Source of the DNA: Oxytricha trifallax
Taxonomy: Eukaryota; Ciliophora; Spirotrichea; Sporadotrichida; Oxytrichidae
Assembly (NCBI GenBank): GCA_000711775.1
Contig: ARYC01019235.1
Coordinates: forward strand, 1-64,000
DNA length: 64,000 nucleotides
Direction of reading: 5' to 3'
The translations under genes and the position numbers were made by a program. Below, one piece after another: positions 35,501-45,075 of this stretch (the stretch's first letter is position 1; every line of letters begins with the position of its first letter). Under the pieces are notes generated by a model that saw nothing but the letters and a program-made list of their open reading frames with translations, was not told the DNA's origin and made no database searches.

Positions 35501-38500
35501 AGCTCACAAGAAACGCTACAGCATCTCTCCTAAGAAAAAGAGAAGCAAGGAATTAAAATAAGTGGCAAGTGGCTTTAGGAACTTCAGAAGCATCCTTTCA
35601 TCTCAAGCAAGCTTAGATTACTAACTCTATTGAAAATTCTGGCATTGCTATTTAATTGATGAAAGAGCGCAGCAAATTAAACAGAGAGAGAAAGTCTCAA
35701 GTAAAACATGAATTGAGTAAGAGGCTCTTCAAAGATTTATAAAAGCCAGAGGATATGAACATAGATGCAGGAGAGGCACCATGAGAAAAAATAAAGGCCA
35801 AAGCAAGCCTTAAGAAAAAGATAAGAATTAAAGCCAAATCCCTTTACGGGCTAATTTAATATGTGGACTTATATATTCGTTTAAATCTAATACTTATTTA
35901 CAAACACAAAATCTCCCTTCTCTTCCGCATACTTTATATTTATCATCGCTGACTCTCTTAGCAGCACTCTTAATAAAATCGACTATATCTATCTTAAATC
36001 ATGCATCAGATGATAGAGCAGCAATTTCTTATAATGACCTTTCAATTACCCCCAAACTAAGGGCTGTAAGGAACATTAAATACAGCTGTTATATTTAGAC
36101 TTTCATAATCCTGTCTTGAGTCTTTACTTTTATGAATTGAAAAGTTATCAACGAATAGAATAATCTCTAAGTCAGCGTACTTATCTCTGAGTTATTGCAA
36201 GAACTTAATATATTATTTAGTGTTTATAGAAAGAGGATGTATAACATAAGTCTCTAAGCCACAATCTTCACTGATTCCACCAAGGATTGCATGAGTTTAT
36301 ATCTTAACCTTTTAGTCATAAACTTCTATATTACTATACCTCTTGTACCAAGACCTTGATATAAAGGTATTGAATGTAAATACAGCTTCATCAGCGTGTA
36401 TGAACTTTATATTATGCTCTTAAGACCTCTGCATTTAATCGAATATATAATTTAAATTAGTCTTATAAAATGGAACATTAAAGTCAATCACTCTCTTAAT
36501 GCGATTGACTGTCTTGTAAGATATTCCGTTCTTTTTATATATGTTAGCTATCGATTAAGCAGATATGTCAAGCTCAGGAAATTGGCGATGAAACATCACA
36601 GCAATCGAGGCGAGAGAGAAATGAGGCCAGTATTTAAGAGTCTTATCATTGAAAAGATAATAAATGTGATGCTGCTAAAATTTTATGGGTCTCTTAGGCT
36701 TAGAATTAAGCTGCTATCTCTTTAAATTCAATGCTAATAGACTGTGAGACCTAACAGTAGCAGGAGATTTATGGAGCAGTCTTGCTATAGATGTGTAATT
36801 TAGAATAAGTTTGAGTTGATCACTATAATCATCGTATCCATAACTCAACTTCAACAATAATTATATATGCTTACTGTCATGAACTGACGCCAAACCTAGC
36901 ATATACTCACTTAAATTACTAATATTTTAAAATAAAATCCTACATAAACCCTATTAAAAATCTAATAAAGTATGAGTTAATTTTCTACTTTTATCAATCA
37001 AAAACTCAATCAAACAACTTCATGAGTTTTGGGAGTTTTGATTGAAGCCCATAACTTCAAGGCTTAAGTCTTGGTTTTCATCTAAGAGTTAAACTAAATT
37101 CTAAGGGAGAGTCAATTCAATTGAATGTAAAGCAAGTTAATCGAACTCCAAAATTAAAATCAATTATTTATCAAATGTATATAAAATTAAAGTAATTTAG
37201 TCATAATAAATCCTATTTTTTTTCTTCTCAAAATTCTATTTACAATATCTTGGAAATCTGTTCTGTATTAATCTAATTAAGCTTAATGCTTTAAAATAAA
37301 AAATATTTATAAATGCTCAGTTTATTATGTTTCATCAGCAGCAAAATCTGCGTCTAATTATTGATAAACTTCATGACAATTTTCAAAATTTTAGTTTTAA
37401 TTTAATTCATAAATAAATAGACAAGAATCGAATACTGCGACACCTTCAGTAAAGTACATGACTAAATAGGCAGCGTTATTATCAATGTTGTCTCTCCAGC
37501 CAGTCCAAATGTTTTATTGAACATTTCCATTGTACAAGGCTTGTAAGACATCGCATTTAGAAAATAAAGTAGATATTTAAATGACAAAAAATAATTTTCT
37601 CTTAAAAGTAATTTAAAAAATCTGCTTTTAAGTAATACTTATTTAGTGGTTGTATTTAATGTAATATATAAGAATGAGTAATTGTTTGTAAGAAATCGAA
37701 GTCATACAAGGATTGAAATAATATTTTCCCAATATTTTATTTCAGCATGCATTTAATTCTTTTTCAAAAATATTTCTTTAAATTTATGTACATACACTGA
37801 AGTAAATTTAAATTAAAAAATTTGAGAGATTCTTTTACTTTAAACTTACAAATTTCTATTTATAATTAGCCTTAACTCTCTCTCTTTTAAGTCCATTTTA
37901 ATTTCTAAATCTTATTAATAAATAATTAATTGACTAATTAATTCATTTATATTTTTCGTAATTGTTCTGTACCAAGTAACATGTCAGCAATGTCATCAAT
38001 CTACTTAATAATTTCCATTTGCAATGGAATGCATTAACTAGAAATACTTTGAGTTAAATAATGATGCTCATTGAATATATTTCGTGAATATGTGAGGATA
38101 AATTGTCCCTTTCTCTGACACAGAAATCAGCGAAATCTTTGGATTCTTCGAGCTTGCCATATCTGTTGACACCGGTGATTCTATCCCAGAGCTTGCTCCA
38201 CCCCAAAAATATCTCAGCAATTCCTCTTGAGAAGTCGTTGTAGCAGTCATCCTGGCCTTCAAACAGAGTCTTTAAATTTCTATCAACTAGGCCGAATACT
38301 GCGTCGTCCTATTTGCTGATTTATTAAAATTATAAATTCATGTAAATGTAGGGAAAAAATAACAGTATTACATAATTTAAAAGAATATTAATATTTTCAA
38401 GTAAAAATAGCCCCAAAAAATCTAAAAACGATTTATCATTTAATTTGAGGGTAAGTTTCCTGCTCTAAAATTAAAATATATTTTCTTTTATATTAATAAT

Positions 38501-39358
38501 GATACCTTATTAATAAAACTGAGTTTGTCGATTGTCAATATATATTTAAGGTTTAATAATAATTTATGCCTAATTACATATAAAAAAGAATACTTAAATG
38601 TAAGTCTTAACAAGACAGTTCATATTATTTCATGATAAGTGATTAATTAGTATTAACTATAAATTTTCATAACCCAAAATTAAAATTAATAGATATTTCT
38701 TATGAAATTACTCACTATTTTATGTAAGGCAGGAACCTCCCCCCTTTGATTATAAAATTAAATATCTATAAATAATAAAAACTTTGTATTGGGAGATTGA
38801 AAATAAAATTGATTTGAGTTTTGTATGTATCGTACAAATATTATCCGACTGTTTAATCTTAGTTTAATAGTTAACCAAAACCAGAAAAACTATCGTAGTA
38901 AGTCGATAAGTTTAAAATTCTAATATTTTTATATGGACGGGAATCATATAAAATAGTTGTACTATGAATTATAATTAATGAAAGTTTTGGAGAGCGAACG
39001 TAATATTAGCAGCGACTCCACCTGGTATAGCGTGGGAAGACATGCTGTTCGCTAAACCAGTCACGGCTCTCAAATATTCCTCTCCCGGGATTATGATTTC
39101 GGGTTATTATTAATCTTCAGTACTTTCAAAAAATTCATTAATTTTACCAATTTCATTTTTATAAAGTCTTTATAATTTTACCTGGTTCAACTTGATCTTA
39201 ACAACCCACAGTGGCAATTAAATTAACTCTATATATAAGAGTAAATGGAACTCAATTTATATGTCAAAAAATTGTAGATTTTTTTAATAAATTTGATTAA
39301 TTTTTCTTCTTGCAATTAATCCAACCACGGTAAGTGCGAGTACTTTTGCTAGTCTCAT
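32501..39358 (-). CDS. P6, secreted array-family protein split by IESs and by TBE-3
   Basis: R-type paralogue. The ATG at 39358 gives MRLAKVLALTVVGL; pointer TTAATTGC joins to IATVGCQDQ and pointer TTGAA to ESTEDQQQPEIIIPGEEY. LRAVTGLANSMSSHA..FALQN ends at pointer AAACTT (38990-39100); LSTYYDSFSGFGQLLNQDQ is at 38800-38910. Then DDAVFGLVDRNLKTLFEGQD (38080-38310), CDVLQALYNGNVQQNIWTGW (37440-37560) and LEVMGF (37044-37140) against TBE-3. Left of the TBE: NVNGFFLSTIYWDYSH (33230-33281), FSDASEDAFYSECWQSF (33110-33180), YRVTVSWLPVEGTASV (32850-33030), and AWGINELCLGRPS followed by a Pro/Glu/Thr tail with TGA at 32501-32503. It is the most complete readable member and a good reference for the family. 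Confidence 0.8.
33540..34640 (-). pseudogene. TBE 57-kDa ORF (zinc finger and kinase-like), partial
   Basis: One clear C2H2 finger (KYVCEFCEKPYSHTRDLKVH, about 34365-34430) is followed by the basic stretch NPVESLRVEV and the kinase part (34240 to 33690) with DFNRA and GTPGYFPEKEDWRD, then WALTVILID. The catalytic-loop area HRDLKPEN is present near 33840-33870, but the upstream region (33880-34010) is rearranged: the 'RLHYIEGLPVK' area is out of frame. The intact GTPGYFP shows that the 7-bp heptamer in TBE-1 is a duplication. Confidence 0.7.
35080..35880 (+). pseudogene. TBE 22-kDa type ORF
   Basis: The ATG at 35080 gives MESMNDAMKRIQSQDLIGKF..KEDLYSYLVQQ, then GTAAGTTC...CTACTTAG as a likely intron (about 35180-35236), then SKISFLKALLSKEKKAFQ and NYPETSVTNLYDDPTNY. 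The frame reaches TGA after LLLWCSCNSET, while a second frame goes on with LMKERSKLNRERKSQ, so one or two frameshifts are present. Highly similar to the TBE-2 copy. Function unknown. Confidence 0.65.
35890..36905 (-). pseudogene. TBE transposase (DD34E type), third catalytic residue lost
   Basis: The first catalytic motif HADEAVFTF is at about 36370-36400 and the second, LFVDNFSIHKS, at about 36125-36160. After VPYSPQF the reading passes GG-N and hits TGA where TBE-2 has NGI-x-FYW, and it resumes in GHYKKLLLYHLMHD. A small deletion has removed the third acidic residue. The N-terminal region has a helix-turn-helix (SIARLLHKSPATVRSH). Member of the IS630/Tc1/mariner superfamily; TBE transposases act in genome rearrangement, but this copy is unlikely to. 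Confidence 0.8.
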
Positions 39359-39568
39359 TATGCTCTGTGTCTAAAAATAAAATAAAAATATTTAGTAATT
39401 AGAATATAAACTTAGTCTTTTTTTTATTGTCTAGTAAATTTTATTCTTTAAATTTATTTGTTATATCTATGTAGCCTACTTTTAGCTTAAATAGTGGAGA
39501 AAAGCGAATCACTTGGTTGAGTAATTTGCAGTTTTTGTACACAAACAGCATTTTGTTATTAATTTTGG
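39359..39568 (-). promoter_or_regulatory. Upstream region of P6
   Basis: About 200 bp of AT-rich DNA upstream of the P6 ATG, similar to that of P4 (22690-22900), including AATCACTTGG-TGAGTAATTT at about 39508-39532. It is interrupted on its right by the element at 39569. No TATA motif can be singled out in such sequence. Confidence 0.35.
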
Positions 39569-40211
39569 GATGGGTAATAAGTATATGCAAAAGAATATTC
39601 TCAAAAACACCTAAATTTAAAGTAAACATGGAAATTTTTCACTTAGAAACCACCCCTCTTTAAAAAAAATATATCGTATCTTCTAGAAAAGATGTTTCAT
39701 TATATTTTAAATTGAGATCCTTCATGAAATTTTAGTTTCATATCTAATCCTTTAAATAATAATTTTAAAATCATTTATTCTTTGATAAATATATATTAAT
39801 CAATTGAATATTTATAATTTAGATAATTATATCATTTTCAATAACATATCTGTTCATATTTATAAAAAAAGAAAGATTAAAAGGAGTTATTATTTCTTCT
39901 TCTAAATATAACCATAATTAAATTATTGAATATAAGAAAAGTTATAATTATTTTATTGATAAAAATATTTTTGATTATATGAAAATACAAATCTCTAAAA
40001 TTAATTATGATTTTAATTTTATTAAAGTGTACTTCATTTTACATGATATCATGAAGGAAATCAATTTAAAAACTGTTGAAAAATATTCTTATTTTATAAG
40101 ATAAAATTTGAGGGTAGTCTCAAAAGTGAAAAATTTCCATGTTGCACCAACTTTGGATTTTGGCGTTTATGAGAATAATATTTTGCACTAACCGATATCA
40201 CTTCTCCCCAC
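39569..40211. mobile_element. 643-bp inverted-repeat element with 8-bp flanking duplication
   Basis: AATTTTGG flanks both sides (39561-39568 and 40212-40219). Inverted arms share ATGGAAATTTTTCACTT (39628 on the left, its complement near 40124-40145) and TGCAAAA.AATATTCTCA (39585 and near 40170-40190). The homologous DNA upstream of P4 continues from TTATTAATCTAGG to TAATAATTAAAG without this insert. No ORF, so non-autonomous. An 8-bp duplication fits hAT-like elements, but no superfamily can be assigned. Confidence 0.65.
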
Positions 40212-40219
40212 AATTTTGG

Positions 40220-40637
40220 TAGTAATTAAAGTTATTTCCTACAAAAAAGTAAACACATTAACTCACACTTTTAACCTAGATCTATAATAATTATTTCGTA
40301 TCTTAAATATTTTTCTTGAATAAATTAATTTTCTCTTTTTTTATCTATATATTTAATAAGAAAACTTACTAATATACTGTATGCTATTATTCTCATGAAT
40401 CAAATTAAATAAGGAATCTAATATTTAATAAAATTGATGAATAATATAAATTTTCAAGTCCTATCCAAGTTTGATCTTAATATTTCTTAAAGAAAATTAA
40501 ATTTATTTGATTATTTATTTTGATGATTTTCATATGATATAAGGCATTTTTATACTCATTTTTTGTTTAAGTTTCTCATCATTTAATTTAAATAAATCTT
40601 TTTTGTTGGGTTATATATATATTCAACTTTATAAAAA
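40220..40637. other. AT-rich intergenic DNA between the P6 promoter and P7 stop
   Basis: About 420 bp with no gene or structure beyond AT runs. Confidence 0.5.
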
Positions 40638-43600
40638 TCAAACGAGGGCAGAACTGGGTCTGCCATAACAAAATTCTTAGATGCCCCAAGCCCACATATC
40701 AAGGATATCACTTGATCTCGTTACTACTCTGTTGCCTTGATTGTTATTAATATAAAAATCAACGTTCTTATCTACCCATGAAATTCCAGAGGTGCAGTTG
40801 CCCAATCTGTAAACAAATAAATTTAGAGTTAAGAACTGTATCTTATTATCTAACTATATAAAACATAATACTGTAAATAAGCATTCGAATTTTTGAAATT
40901 AATTTTAATTATATTAATTACTCATTAAATTTTTTGGCAATTAAAGTTAGCTAGTTAAAACAATCTAGGGCTCATTTGATAGAGAATTTAAAATTAGCTG
41001 GACTTTACAATTGCGGAAATATTTTATCTCATCCCCTGAGCTAGTGAATTCGACTTTAATTGGAGGACATAATTAATCTAATTTAGAAGTATCCAATTAA
41101 GTCAAGTTAACTTGCTCAGGAAATGATATAAAATAGTACCGCTAATAATAATAAAGACAAGCAAATAATGGATTCTCTATCGAATGAGCCCTAGATTGTT
41201 TATTCTGGCCAACTTTAACTGGCAATAATTTAATTATAATTAATTTCCAAATTTTGAATATATTTCTACAATAATGAATGTTTCCCAAATATCAGAGGAC
41301 AACTGTTCATCAACAACTTAAACAAGCCCTACAGTACTATCACTGCTGTTGCCTCTGACAATCACGATGTTATATTAAATTGTGATTTAATTGAGAATAT
41401 ATTTTATAATAAATGAAGTTATCAAGGGCACCAGGAGGGAGAGAGGCAGTGGAGTTAACTGGAAGCCAGTCTACTACGACTAGGTATTGACCCTCCATCA
41501 TTGAGATACAATTCCAGCACTCAACATACAAATCTGATATTGAGTAAGAATTTAAATATTCGCCAGAAATTAGGAAATTAATCAAGATTAACTAATAGTA
41601 TTTAATAATTAATATTTAAATAAATAAATTAATCATTCTAATTTACTAATTAAAACCACACTCCAACCCAAATCTTTATATGGTTTGGGATAGAGTGTGG
41701 TATAGTGTTATTTTAATTATATATTTAAATTAAATTAAAAAATAACATTTCATTTATTAGAGATGACATTTAATTTATTATAAAATCATTGAATTCATAT
41801 ATTTATAATATATCACGTTTATAAAATGATTAATTTTTAAACTTTTTAAATGTAAATAAATAAATCATAGTAAAGTATAAGTAAATTGTTTGTTAATATA
41901 AATTAAATGTCATCTCTAATAAATGAAATGTTATTTTTTAATTTAATTTAAATATATAATTAAAATAACACTATACCACACTCTATCCCAAACCATATAT
42001 AGATTTGGGTTGGAGTGTGGTTTTAATTAGTAAATTAGAATGATTAATTTATTTATTTAAATATTAATTATTAAATACTATTAGTTAATCTTGATTAATT
42101 TCCTAATTTCTGGCGAATATTTAAATTCTTACTCATTGAAACCTTACTTGACAATGCCAACATTTTCATAAGATCTAAGACAAATAAAAACGAATAATTA
42201 CTGTTTTATGATTTCATTACATTTTCAAGAGATAGTCACTGTATATTTGAGGTATTATAAACATTTTTAATTAGACCCATATAATAACGTAATTAGGTTA
42301 TTATTTATTATAATTAGTAAAAAATTATATTTATTTGAGAAAGAGCGAAACCATTAATGTTTATTGCCATGACTTCAAGACTATTTCCTTGATTATTTCT
42401 CAGTAAAAATCTCAAATTTTAATAAAGAGTTTGCTCAACTGATTGCAAAGCCAATTAATCGAACATCAAAATTCTAATATTACTTACATTAAGAATAAGC
42501 TAAAATTATAAGAAGCCATGAATACTTATAATTCAAAATAAAATTTATATATATAAATTCTGTCCATGACTGATTGTCTAATTTATTCGTATTTATCAGA
42601 TTAGGTTAAAATTATGAAATATTTGATAATCATAAATAATATAAACTGTAAATTTAAGGAAACTTGTATTATATCCTGACCATTAGTACTATTGTCGCTG
42701 CTTGTGTTGTTACCACCCTCAGTTGAATTGTCGGTACTGTTATTATTATTTTAACCATTATCTGTGTTATTATCTGAGCTGCTACTACTGTTTTAATTTT
42801 AGATTTACTCACAAGAATAAATAACACTAAAATCTATGAAATATTTGTAAAAACAAGCGTTTGCAATTACGATACCCTGTTCTAAATTGTAAAGTAAGAA
42901 TGCAGCCTTGTCAGCTATAAAGTCCCTCCAGCCAACATAAATGTAAAAACAATATAATAAGGGGGAAATCATGTAGAGGTTAATTTAATTTATTTATAAA
43001 ATGTTTGCATCTTGACTACCACCATATAGAGATTATAAAACGTCACTAGTGATTTAAATTTATCCACCCAACATTTATTTAAATGTGAAATATAAAATCT
43101 TATTTTTTTCATAAAATTTTCGCATTATACCTTAAATTAGTGTTGAGAAAGTTTGCCTCTTTTCTGCTATAAAATTAATTAAAATCTTTAATTTTAAATG
43201 TCAAAACTTATATCATCGAGATTAAATTTAATATTATCAGTAGCAAATAATATTTTATAAACAAGAAGAATCATAAAGAAAACTATAATTTAATGGGGGG
43301 GTGTTGAACTTATAAGATTTGTTAAAATGTCACATTCATCCTGTCCAAGTAGTAAATTTGCTAGGTTGTCAATCAAATTTACCATTTTATAAATAACAAT
43401 TAAACATCTTATTTCCAAGATTTACATATAAATTATAAAATATTGAACGTATTAGTTGAAGTTGTTTTCAGCTTTACAAAATTCAGCAAAATCCTAAGTT
43501 TATTCGATAGCGCTAAGGAATTACGAGCCCGTTATTTATTCTTTGAATTTGTACCATCCAACATAGAATGAATTCAAACTTGTTGAGAAATAAGTATAGC

Positions 43601-44377
43601 ATTAATCTTCATTCTCACTACGGAAAATCACAAATTGAAATGTATATCAATTTGTTTTCAAGCCATTCGGGTATAACAGAAGAAATGATTAAAATTTTAT
43701 AAATGGAAAACGGAGGCAAGAGAACTATCTAAGCTTCCAAAGGCACGATTTTCAACAATTGTAAGATTGTTGAAGTATTCCAAAATGATATCTTTTTAAG
43801 CACTTGATAGCTCATTGTTCAGAGCTAATGATGCGAAATCTTGCAGATCAGAGTAATCGATTTATTTAAAGTTCTTAACCTCATTAACTAACAGAGCAGC
43901 AGCACCTACTGGAATTTAAGAACCATTAATTGCATTAACAAGTTGACCAAGAGCTTGGATGTATGTTTCGCCAGAGAAAGTTATGTTTGTTACTTAACCA
44001 CCTTCTCCGCCACTCTCTGTAGTGTTATCATAAAGAAATATTTTAATACGTAATGATCTTAAACCATCTTTTTTTAAAAATAAAAACTAATCAGCTGGCG
44101 TAGGTATGACTGGAATGATGACTTCGCTAGGTCCACTATCAGGTGCACCACTTTCACCGCCTGAACTTCCTCCACCACTAGTAGAGCTGCTACTACTTCC
44201 TCCCCCAGAAATTTCTTATGACCCGTCTGATGAACTCCCTGAGAAGGAACCAGCAGAGCTTTCAGATGTTACTACTCCTGAGGAGTCTGCTGCACCTACA
44301 CCCCCACTAGAATCTTGGCATGATACTGTAATCATACCAAGCACAGTAAATACAAGCAAAGTTTTTGTAAATCTCAT
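40638..44377 (-). CDS. P7, secreted array-family protein, S-type, with palindromes in its IESs
   Basis: The ATG at 44377 opens an uninterrupted signal peptide, MRFTKTLLVFTVLGMITVSC, followed by a Ser/Gly/Asp-rich stretch to IIPVIPTPAD (about 44090). Next come NITFSGETYIQALGQLVNAI (43735-44040), ENEDQCYTYFSTSLNSFYVG (43480-43640), NLANLLLGQDECDIL (43320-43380), SLYGGSQDANI (43010-43060), YVGWRDFIADKAAFLLYNLE (42860-42950), a Ser/Asn-rich linker (42680-42800), FDQLALQSVEQTLYQNLRFL (42340-42460), IYSDYLL (42225-42250), ISDLYVECWNC..VVDWLPVNST (41430-41560), and GNCTSG..WAWGIQEFCYGRPSSALV with TGA at 40638-40640. The absence of the signal-peptide IES found in the other subtypes is notable. Function unknown. 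Confidence 0.75.
40885..41270. repeat. Palindromic element, family H, copy 4 (in P7 IES)
   Basis: The left arm has GGCAATTAAAGTTAGC and CTAGGGCTCATTTGATAGAG, then AATTAGCTGGACTTTAC; the right arm carries the inverse, ending CCAACTTTAACTGGCAATAA near 41225, with weaker pairing outward. The most diverged of the four copies. Confidence 0.75.
41541..42135. repeat. Large near-perfect palindrome in P7, arms about 225 bp
   Basis: The left arm starts TGAGTAAGAATTTAAATATT at 41541; the right arm ends with its inverse at 42135. Arms run to about 41765 and from about 41911, leaving a 145-bp loop. Within each arm ACCACACTCCAACCC..GGGATAGAGTGTGGT forms a further hairpin. The first about 30 bp of the left arm encode GEYLNSYS of the P7 protein, so a coding piece is copied in inverted form at the other end. 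Near identity of the arms suggests recent origin or gene conversion. Confidence 0.85.
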
Positions 44378-45075
44378 GTGAATATTAAAAGAAATTAACA
44401 ATTATTTTTTGAGTAAAATTTAATTAATTATTCTCAGCAATTTATTGTTATGTAAACTAAAATATTCTTAATATTAGATATTTTACCAAATATATTAGTG
44501 ATTTATGTATAACATAATACATGAATATTGTTAGTTTTGATTAATTAGATGTCATTCTGTCTTCTGGAGTTTATATACAAATTAATAAGAATCCCTAGGC
44601 GCGAGTAATTTTATTATAAATTCGCATTATTTCATTGTTTCAGATTATTCACTTAGATATTTCAAGGTTACTATAGTAAATTTTATATTAATATTAAATT
44701 TAAATTCTAATTATTGCTAAATTAATGTTAATTTAATGGTTTATTTATCAATTAATTAGCACTGTATTTTAACTCTAAATCATTAAAAAAGAATTTAATT
44801 TTGTATTTTCAAGTAGTTTATTGCAATATAGTTTTTGCTAAATTACTTTACTAAAAATATTCATAATTATGTATATTTGTCTTGAATTATCTATTTATAG
44901 TAATTTGAATAACTAGTTTTCACTTTTTCAAACAGATTATTAATATGATTAAAGAATACTATGAGAAGAAAAATAGACAATAATTTATGATTGATAAGTA
45001 AATAATTTTATTTGAGGGTGAATTTTTATGATTTTAAAAAGTTAATCTTTAATTAAGAGTGTATCATGAAAAAGC
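44378..45075. other. AT-rich intergenic region between P7 and P8
   Basis: About 700 bp without a gene. It contains CCCTAGGCGCGAGTAATTTT at 44594, similar to CGCGAGTAATTTT at 48119 upstream of P8, which may be the S-type version of the shared 5' signal. Confidence 0.5.

Larger units (their letters stand above)
33282..37040 (-). mobile_element. TBE transposon (TBE-3) inserted in P6 coding sequence
   Basis: 3759 bp from CAAAACCCCAAAACCCC to a worn TTTTGGGAGTTTTG, inverted relative to TBE-2. ATT flanks both sides (33279-33281 and 37041-37043). Deleting the element and one ATT gives ..LEVMGFNVNGFF.., matching P4. It contains a transposase (minus, right side), the 22-kDa ORF (plus) and the 57-kDa ORF (minus). 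At 3.76 kb it is shorter than TBE-2. Confidence 0.95.

Noticed and set aside
44106-44381. 91-residue Pro-rich plus-strand ORF
   Set aside because: Antisense shadow of the Ser/Gly-rich signal-peptide MDS of P7.
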